A stretch of 64,000 nt of DNA from Martelella lutilitoris (GTDB lineage Bacteria > Pseudomonadota > Alphaproteobacteria > Rhizobiales > Rhizobiaceae): contig NZ_VCLB01000005.1 in NCBI RefSeq assembly GCF_005924265.1, positions 1 to 64,000 of the forward strand, in the 5' to 3' direction. The position numbers and the translations under genes are program-made. The notes beneath the pieces are model-generated. The model ran no database searches and was not told the origin of the DNA. It was given only the letters and a program-made list of their open reading frames with translations. How positions within the stretch are numbered: position 1 is the stretch's first letter; each line of letters starts with the position of its first letter. Below, piece after piece: positions 1 to 7,700 of the stretch.

Positions 1-2
1 TA

Positions 3-122
3 GGAAAGCTCAAGCGCTTCAAACGGGTGGCTCTGCGCTGCGAGAAAACCAAACGCAACTTTTCAGCCATCGTGTCAATCGCTGCAGCATTCAACCTCAT
101 CAAATCCGTCCACACAGCCTAG
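3..122 (+). mobile_element. IS5-type transposase, C-terminal remnant
   Basis: From position 3 one open frame gives 39 residues beginning GKLKRFKRVALRCEKTKR and ending in SVHTA and a TAG at 120-122. This basic tail, with its R-x-x-K-x-x-R-N-F pattern followed by a short hydrophobic helix, is typical of the C-terminus of IS5-family DDE transposases. The window edge cuts the gene, so whether the element is intact upstream cannot be seen. It marks the left border of the accessory region. Family assignment rests on recognition of a short tail and is moderately secure. Confidence 0.6.
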
Positions 123-575
123 GTGAGCGAATGCAATAACATCGCATGATCCGCAGTTTTTATCTGACTTACGTAAAGATCTCAAAGGTTTGAACCAACT
201 GAGTGGAATTTTGTGTCGGACCGGCTTTCTGCCAGCTGAAATTAGCACCACGGCTTCTCCTGGCGGTTAGATATCCAGCGGTAACAAGATAGCGGGCCAT
301 CCACAGCCAGCAAAAAATCTGCGGCCGAACGTTCACAGTGTGTCGGCCTCATACCCAACACTGAAGCACTTCGAATGTCCGTTGTCCCGCTTTCGCGGTT
401 GTGAATCTGCCGTGTCGGATGTTCAACATTGCGGACATTACGATCGCCTCAAGCGAGCCTCTGCTTTCAGATGGGCACCGTCAGCCGGGACTGGACGCCA
501 GACGCAGACCACCGTTGCCAACCTTAAAGTGCGGGATCTTAATGGCTGCGGCTTCTATAATCGCCAGGGCCAACC
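123..575. other. non-coding stretch without a supported gene
   Basis: Between the transposase tail and the first copy of the non-coding repeat only short frames of up to 86 codons occur. None has a clear ribosome binding site or recognisable product. It is probably degraded insertion-element or island DNA. Confidence 0.4.
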
Positions 576-870
576 CGCCATCCCAGTGATCCAGCATTGA
601 GGTGCGTATATTTATTTCGCCAACTTTGACGGTACTTTATCGGAGCGTCAGATTCGACGTTTGCCATCGATGTCTCGTCGCGAGATGGCCGATAGGTGCC
701 GATAGTTCACAAATTTTTGTCGACCCTGAAATTCGCCAAAAACATAATAAAAACAAAAGAATAACTTTTTGACGGCCTACGCCTCGGCGTTGAGCGCGAA
801 AACAAAGGTTTTCCACAATAAAATTAATTTCTTGCGGTTGTAAAAATCTTAGAGTGGGTCGGCCGGGAGG
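576..870 (+). repeat. intergenic repeat, copy A
   Basis: This stretch aligns over almost its whole length with 10211-10530. Shared landmarks in the same order are: ccatccc..gatccag, gaggtg.gtatatt, tttgacggtactttatcgg, gattcgacgttt, gccgatagttcaca, ctttttgacgg, and an AT-rich end ..ttagagtggg. By eye it is roughly three-quarters identical, with small indels. Both copies have the same orientation and flank the three-gene ietA-ietS-GHKL cassette. It has no coding potential. The family of the repeat is not recognised. Confidence 0.65.
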
Positions 871-1130
871 CCAGCTGGCGGCCATATTTTTTTGGAGGTT
901 TTGCGCGCCGCTGTTGTCATTTCCGATGTTAAGATCCTTCTCCACGTCGGCGCTCAACCCCTCCGCAGGTCGAGGCAGCCGTGTACGGGGCGGCGTATAA
1001 GGTTCAACAAATGTGGTTGAACGTCTCCCTAATCGGGCGTCGCTCTCTTCCATTAACGTTTAATAAATATAAAGTCATCTCTCGGTAGTATCGACGCAAA
1101 TCAGCTCGGGGCAGTGAAAGTCGCAATAAT
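871..1130. other. upstream region of the ietA cassette
   Basis: This is 260 bp between repeat copy A and the AAA ATPase start. It has AT-rich patches (for example around 1060-1085) that could hold the promoter, but no convincing -35/-10 pair or operator was found. A minus-strand frame across 637-1053 looks spurious. Confidence 0.35.
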
Positions 1131-2216
1131 ATGGCATCGGCACAGCAATTGATCGGACTCGTCAAGAGTCACGCCGAAGGTGACGAAGAACGCTTCTTCG
1201 ATCTCGCCATGCAGCTTGCTGCCGCCGAAGACCAGAAAGGGCATACAAGGCTTGCCGAGCAACTGCGGCAATGGGCGGAGGTCCGTCGAACGCCGCCCGA
1301 GCCTGCCGCGGCAAAGCCGACGCCGCTGGCGACACCACGCGGTGATCTCGCCGGTTTCCTTGATGCGAGCTATCCCTCTACACGGCTCAGTGATGTCATT
1401 TTGCCGTTCCATCTCGAGGACGAGCTCAGTCACATTGTCACCGAAACCCGCATGCGGGAGCGGTTGGAGGAAAAGGGGTTGCGGCCGCGCCGGCGGCTCC
1501 TGTTCGCCGGCCCGCCCGGGACCGGGAAGACCTTGAGTGCGGCGGCCTTGGCTGGTGAATTGAGGTTTCCTCTTTTTACCGTGCTGCTGCATGGGCTGAT
1601 CACAAAATTCATGGGCGAGACCGCTCAGAAGCTACGCATGATTTTCGATGCGGTTCGCACGACGCGAGGCGTGTACCTGTTCGACGAGATCGACGCGCTT
1701 GCTGCAGCGCGGGGCTCTGAAAATGATATTGGAGAGGCGCGCCGCATCCTCAATTCGTTCCTGCAATTCCTCGACGAGGATACAGGTCCGTCGATCATCG
1801 TAGCTACTACCAATCTTCCGGAAATTCTGGATCGGGCAGTGCTGCGTCGCTTCGATCTGGTGTTGCCCTACGAAATGCCGAAGGGTGCAGCGATTGAAAA
1901 GGCATTGCGCCGCCGGTTGATCGGTTTCGATGCCAACAATGTCGATTGGGCGAATGTGGCGCACCATGCAGAGGGATTGTCGACCGCCGATGTTGTCGCC
2001 GCTGCGGAGGACGCCGCAAGACGAGCAGTATTGGCTAATCAGGAGAGCGTCGAGACAACATCACTCGTCGCGTCCTTGGATCGCCGCCGCTCACTGCATG
2101 GAATAGGGGGAATGGGCGGGGATGCCGAGGAATCGCAAACACTTCATTCTGCAAGGCTTAGGAAAAGCCCAGCTCTTCAAAGCCAAAGGCGGCGGATCGT
2201 CAAAAAGGCCAAGTGA
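1131..2216 (+). CDS. ietA: IetA-like AAA+ ATPase
   Basis: A single AAA+ ATPase of 361 residues. The Walker A motif GPPGTGKT lies at about 127-134 (Lys133). The Walker B motif is VYLFDEID with Asp185/Glu186. A sensor-1-like ATTN and the arginine-bearing RRFD follow. The N-terminal ~100 residues are helical and lack a known domain. Together with the downstream subtilisin-like protease it matches the IetA/IetS pair, first described as an incompatible-plasmid-eliminating stabilisation locus on an Agrobacterium plasmid and later listed among bacterial defence systems. By inference the ATPase controls or feeds the protease. Its last 95 nt overlap the protease gene in another frame, so the final ~30 basic residues after LHGIGGM may be a run-on tail. 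The pair assignment is good; the exact function is untested. Confidence 0.8.
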   Translation: MASAQQLIGLVKSHAEGDEERFFDLAMQLAAAEDQKGHTRLAEQLRQWAEVRRTPPEPAAAKPTPLATPRGDLAGFLDASYPSTRLSDVILPFHLEDELSHIVTETRMRERLEEKGLRPRRRLLFAGPPGTGKTLSAAALAGELRFPLFTVLLHGLITKFMGETAQKLRMIFDAVRTTRGVYLFDEIDALAAARGSENDIGEARRILNSFLQFLDEDTGPSIIVATTNLPEILDRAVLRRFDLVLPYEMPKGAAIEKALRRRLIGFDANNVDWANVAHHAEGLSTADVVAAAEDAARRAVLANQESVETTSLVASLDRRRSLHGIGGMGGDAEESQTLHSARLRKSPALQSQRRRIVKKAK

Positions 2217-4569
2217 TGTCGCCAACCGCGCCGCCCATGCTCAGGCACTTCTCCAAGCGCTCGATCATCTCCCGAACCCAGCTGCCGAAAATCGGCCCGG
2301 CCTCTACCTTGACGTCGAGGGGCGGCCGGGAGAGGTGATGGTGACGTCCGGCCTCGATGCCAGTGGCCTGACACTCCTGAAGGTGCAGCCGGCAGCAGGT
2401 GAGCAGCAACCGGCACGCGCGACCGTGTTTGCCTCGGGAAACGGCATCGACAAACTTCGGCAGAAAGTCACCAACTTCGGCGAGAAGAACCGAACCAAGA
2501 AGGACGGAACGGGAGGTCGGCCCTACAACGCCGATCTTGTCCAGAGCATCGGAGCGATTGTCGAAGCGGGTTTGCGAGCGCTGTGGCGTAGCCCCAATCA
2601 GAAGTTTCCCGACGGCAATGATTCGCGGCCCTGGGAAATCTGGCTCGACAAGGAAGCCGCAGCCGGTTTCATTGCCGGCGCTCCCGACTACGGCGTTGCC
2701 TTCAGCGCCGATCGCCTAGAATTTCCAGAAGACATCGTCGTCATCGGCACGGCTACCAGCGATGCTCTGGCCTTGGCGGTGCGCCGGTTGGCAGGCGTTC
2801 GTGCGCTGGCGGCTCCTACCGTTACGGCGGACTATTTCGATGCGCTCGAAATCGAGGAGCAGGTTGAATGGGTGGATGACGTCGTCGGTAGGGCGACGTT
2901 CGACGGAGGCGGCGATCCCAATTACATCACCTTGCTCGACCGCGGCGTCAGCAGGGCGCATCCGCTGATCGCTCCTGCGCTGGCCGTCGGGGATCGCCAT
3001 GCAGCAGAGCCAGCATGGGGGCTAGAAGATGCGGTTGGCCATGGTACTCAGCTCGCCGGCCTCGCTCTCTTCGGCGACCTCACCACGGCATTGCAGACGA
3101 TGAATCCCATCCAGGTTCGGCACCGGCTGGAGTCGGCCAAGATCATTCCGGACGCCGGACACAATCCCCATCACCTTCTTGGCGCAGTAACTCGCAAAGG
3201 CATCAACGCCGCCGAGGCCACCGGGAACCGCCGGCGCACCTTTACGTTGGCAACGACCACAGAGGACGATACCCCGCACGATGGAGCGCCTACGTCATGG
3301 TCGAGCGAGGTCGACCAGCTGGCCTCCGGCGTGTCCGGCGACAAGAAGATCAAGCGCCTGGTCCTCGTGTCTGCCGGCAACACCAACCAGAACCAGTTCG
3401 ACAACAACGATTACCTGTCGGTTTGCGATCTTCCCGACAACGAGGTGGAATCGCCCGCTCACGCTTGGAACGCGATCTGCGTCGGAGCCTATACCGAGAA
3501 GAATGTGCTCCCAGCCGGAGAGGTCGGTTTGCCGCTGGCGCCAGTTGGCGACCTTGCCCCATCCTCGCGGACGGCCAGTTGGTCATCGCACTGGCCGCTG
3601 AAGCCCGACGTCGTCTTCGAAGGCGGGAACTGGCTGGTGGACGGTGCTCCTCCACCGATGAAGCATCCAGCGCTTTCGCTTCTCACTACCGATCATCAGT
3701 ACCCGCAGCGCGCCTTCACGACCACAGGCGAAACGAGCGGTGCCACTGCGCTGGCAGCACGGGCGGTGACAGAGATCTGGTCGGACTACCCCGACCTTTG
3801 GCCGGAAACCATTCGCGCCCTGTTCGTTTCCTCTGCTCGCTGGACTCCTCAGATGAGGAGCCACCTGCCGGCCAACCCCGCCAAAGGGGATTATGCGCCG
3901 TTGTTCAAGCGCTATGGCTATGGCGTTCCCGATCTTGATCGAGCGCGCCGAAGTGCTTCAAATGCCCTGACCCTCATCGTGCAGGATACAATCAGGCCGT
4001 ACCGAAAGGCAGAAAAGCCATCGGCGCAGCATGTCCACAATGAGATGAAGGTGTTCCAGTTGCCGTGGCCGGTCGAGGAATTGAGGAAACTCGTTCAAAG
4101 CCCTGTGAAGCTGCGCGTTGCGCTCAGCACTTTTATCGACCCGAACCCGTCCGAGCCGGCGCGAGGTTCCAAATTCCGATATGCCTCGCACAAACTGCGC
4201 TTCAAGCTGAACCGGCCCAACGAGAACCAGGTCGCGTTCCTGGCCCGCATCAGCGATGTTGCCGAGCAGCTGGAAGGTCCGGCTGTCGAGGAAGACGACA
4301 ACTGGACCTTTGGCCGCAATCGCCGCGATGTCGGATCACTGCACATCGATGAACTGGTCTGCCCGGCATCCGATCTGGCTCGCCGCAATCTGATCGCGGT
4401 ACATCCTGTTGCAGGCTGGTGGAAGACCAAGACCGTTCCCGATCCGCAGGATCTCATTGCCCGCTTTTCGCTGATCGTCGAAATCGATGCCGGCGAGAGT
4501 AATGCTGAACTCTATGCCGAGGTCCAGGCAGCCATTGAGATCCTCAATGTCGTTGAGAACGTCGTGTGA
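2122..4569 (+). CDS. ietS: IetS-like subtilisin-family (S8) serine protease
   Basis: An 815-residue S8 peptidase with a complete catalytic set: Asp273 in LLDRGVS, His307 in VGHGTQ, oxyanion Asn420 in VSAGNTNQ, and Ser539 in GETSGATA. There is no signal peptide, so it should act in the cytoplasm. The start MPRNRKHFIL is kept because these AAA-partnered proteases typically open with a short basic stretch of this kind, even though it overlaps ietA by 95 nt. The region after the protease domain (about 600-815) has no recognised domain and may bind a substrate or partner. The order ATPase then protease, with overlap, implies one translationally coupled operon. It probably attacks a host or invader protein when triggered; the target is unknown. 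Confidence 0.82.
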   Translation: MPRNRKHFILQGLGKAQLFKAKGGGSSKRPSDVANRAAHAQALLQALDHLPNPAAENRPGLYLDVEGRPGEVMVTSGLDASGLTLLKVQPAAGEQQPARATVFASGNGIDKLRQKVTNFGEKNRTKKDGTGGRPYNADLVQSIGAIVEAGLRALWRSPNQKFPDGNDSRPWEIWLDKEAAAGFIAGAPDYGVAFSADRLEFPEDIVVIGTATSDALALAVRRLAGVRALAAPTVTADYFDALEIEEQVEWVDDVVGRATFDGGGDPNYITLLDRGVSRAHPLIAPALAVGDRHAAEPAWGLEDAVGHGTQLAGLALFGDLTTALQTMNPIQVRHRLESAKIIPDAGHNPHHLLGAVTRKGINAAEATGNRRRTFTLATTTEDDTPHDGAPTSWSSEVDQLASGVSGDKKIKRLVLVSAGNTNQNQFDNNDYLSVCDLPDNEVESPAHAWNAICVGAYTEKNVLPAGEVGLPLAPVGDLAPSSRTASWSSHWPLKPDVVFEGGNWLVDGAPPPMKHPALSLLTTDHQYPQRAFTTTGETSGATALAARAVTEIWSDYPDLWPETIRALFVSSARWTPQMRSHLPANPAKGDYAPLFKRYGYGVPDLDRARRSASNALTLIVQDTIRPYRKAEKPSAQHVHNEMKVFQLPWPVEELRKLVQSPVKLRVALSTFIDPNPSEPARGSKFRYASHKLRFKLNRPNENQVAFLARISDVAEQLEGPAVEEDDNWTFGRNRRDVGSLHIDELVCPASDLARRNLIAVHPVAGWWKTKTVPDPQDLIARFSLIVEIDAGESNAELYAEVQAAIEILNVVENVV

Positions 4570-4744
4570 GGCGTCGGCGGGCCGCACACGTCGCTCGCGG
4601 TGACGTCGCCGGCCATCATGTTCCCGCGCCGCGTCCTCCAGCGGTAAAGATCATGGTTATCCGCCCCATCGGACAACCCCGGTCCGTATGGAAGAAGGCC
4701 ACATTTGACGGCTCGCTGAGGAAAATGGCTGGCCAAAACAAGAG

Positions 4745-7700
4745 ATGTCGAAAGAAATGCAGATGCTGGATCATTCGAGCAAGAACAGTATGGTTGGATC
4801 ACCGTCAGAGCATATCCGGGCTGAAACGCTTCGCCGTATCCAGCATTTTCTGTCGGATCCCGCATTGTCCGTCTATCCGGACCTGAAGGGCATGTGCGAG
4901 CGGGTCTCAGACAGCTATCGCGACCGCGTCATTATCGAACTCCTCCAGAATGCTCACGACGCCCATCCTAGCGCATCAAGCGATGGACGGATAAAGTTCA
5001 TTCTGGACATGAGCGAGGGGCCGCACGGCACCCTGTACGTGGCCAATGATGGCGCCGGCTTCACGCGCGACAACTTCGATGCACTGTGCAGCCCCACTCG
5101 AACCACCAAGGACGTGAACGAGGCCATCGGAAACAAAGGAGTCGGCTTTCTCAGCGTCTTCCAAGTGTGCGCCCATCCGGAAATCTTCTCAAGACTGACC
5201 CCTGAATCACGCTATTTTGATGGTTTCTGCTTTCAGTTCGCGGATGATCCCACGCTCACACGGTTCCTTGAGGCCCAGCAGCTTGGCGACACCGCCGCGC
5301 TCGTCATCGCGAGCATGCCGCGCGTGTACCTCGGGTGCCCCGCCAATGCCTCGAACGTTACGGTCGAGGAGCTGGCGAAAGACGGCTATGCTACCGTCGT
5401 GCGGCTGCCTTTGAAAAGCGCTGAAGCCGCGGAATCCGTTGCCGCGCAGCTCGGCAGTCTTGCGGAGGAAAGTCCTCCAGTTCAGCTCTTTCTCACGCGC
5501 GTCACGACGTTGTCGGTCGAACGACGCGGCTGCGATCCCGTGTTCAACACGCTGACACGGACGTCACAGGTTATCCACGACGAGCATGATCTCCGCCTCA
5601 TGATCGTCTCCTGCGGGAATCGAAGCTATACGGTAGTTGAACGAACCGTTCCATACGCTGCGGTCATCGACGTCATACAGCGAGATGTCATGGCCGAGAA
5701 GATGCCTGAAGCTTGGCTAAACTGGACCGGTGACGCGGTCGTCTCGGTGGCCGTTGCTGTCGACGGACCTCCATTGGACGGGCGGCTCTATAATTTTCTC
5801 CCCATGGGGGCCGATGTGGGCGGTCCCTTCCCCGGATATCTCGACGCGCCGTTCCTCGCCAGCCTCAACCGGCTGACACTCCAGAGCGGCGTCGAGCTGA
5901 ATCACATGTTTCTTGCCGTCGCTCGAGACGCAGCCCTCGCCGGGGCGCGACTTGCGAAGGTGAAACTTGCGCACGAACAAGCGCGGCAGGTCGTGCTGGA
6001 TCTCCTGATGTGGAATGGATCGGAACGAGACGAGATCCGCAAGAAAATATTCGCGTCTCGTGATGCGCTTTTACCTTCGGTACCTGGCACTCGGGCACCA
6101 GAAGGTTGGGCATCTTTCGCTGATGCGAAGGCATGGCCCACCGACCAGTTCATCACTCCTGCCTTGGCGGCGAGAACGTCGCCATTTCCCCTGCTGGACC
6201 CTTCCATCGACTTGGGTCGACTTAGGTTGCTCGAGCAATTCTTGGCTGGGAAACGACTGCTTAGCTGCACAAACGAGGAACGGGCGGAAGTCGTGGAGGG
6301 AGTCGCGTCTGATCTTGCGAAGCGGAAGGCGTCGATCGAGCGGTGGAACCGGTTCTACGCCTCCGTCCGGGTGCTCTTCAAGGATGCAGGTGAGGCGTTG
6401 CATGGCCGTAAATTGCTGCTTACCGCGCGGCGCGAGCTCGACCTCACGGATGCACCAGTGCTCGCCCGCGGCAAGCGGCGCCGTCTGAGCGCGGTCTTCC
6501 TGCCGCCCTTGCGCAATGTCGACAGTGCCGAGGCCTTGAAGAGCCTGCCCCGAAATGTGCAACGCCGCATCGCCTATTTGCATCCAGACCTGGAGCTTTC
6601 CCGAGACGGAACCAGCTTGGCGCGCCGGTTCTTCGTGGGCAATGGGCTCTTGCGCGAGTATGAAAGTCGCGAAATTCTTCGATTGTTGGCGAATGCAATT
6701 TCGGTGCCCGGGGAGACGCAGGATCCCGATGGTCTGCGGTGGCAGGCCCTCACCGCAATGATGCGGATCGTGATCGGGGAGGATACCGCGGACGCCATCG
6801 TGGCCGAGCTCAACGTGCATGTTCCGACGCGCCAAGGATGGTCGCGTGCAAATATTGCCTATCTCGGCGACAGTTGGGCACGAAAGGGCGGCGGCGGGCT
6901 CGAGCGGCTCTTCGAGCGGGCAGCCGGCATTTCTACCGAGCTGGATAACCATGCAGAACGGGCCCTTCGCCGCTATGCCGATTGGCCGGTCGCATCGGGA
7001 GACCGGGAGAACTGGGAAGCATTCCTGCGCAAGGCTGGCGTGTCCGACACGCTTCGGCCGATTCCAGCACTGCCAGGAAGTGCCCCACGCGCATGGCCGA
7101 ACGCGCTGGCCTCGACGCTGGCTGTTCGTGCGGGACTGCCCAAAGATCAGACCGATTGCTGGAAAGCTCTGATGGGGCCGGGGAACAACTTGGCCAATCC
7201 GCAGACGATCTACACCGCGAGCGGCGCGATGCGCGCTCCAGGACAACTGGATTTTGACGCCCTGGCCCCGGTCGCTGGTCCGGACTATGCGAGGGAGATC
7301 ATTCGCATGATCGAGCGGTCACCGGAAGTGCTCCGTATGACCGTGTTCAAACCAGATCATCCGCACGCACCAGATCGCAGGCAATGGCCGTCGCCGCTGG
7401 CTGCCTTTGTCCGAGGCGTGGCATGGGTCCCTCTGTCGCAGGGGAGCCTTGAGCGGCTGCAAGCGGCATGGTTGCCCGGCACCGAGACAAGAACGCCGCC
7501 GCCGTTCTTGCCAATTGTCTCACCCGACCTTCGCGATGTCTTGTCCCGGTCTGAACTCGCGGCCGCCGAGCTTCGAGGCGCCGGACTGTCGGAATATGGC
7601 AATCGTACCTCCGCATGGCGTTTTCTATCCATGGCTGGTGATCTCGTCGACCGCGCCACTCATCAGGTCGACAAGGAGCGAATCTATTCCGCTAGTCAGG

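Noticed and set aside
340-600. short ORFs on either strand near the left end
   Set aside because: No ribosome binding site or recognised product; they overlap or adjoin the non-coding repeat.
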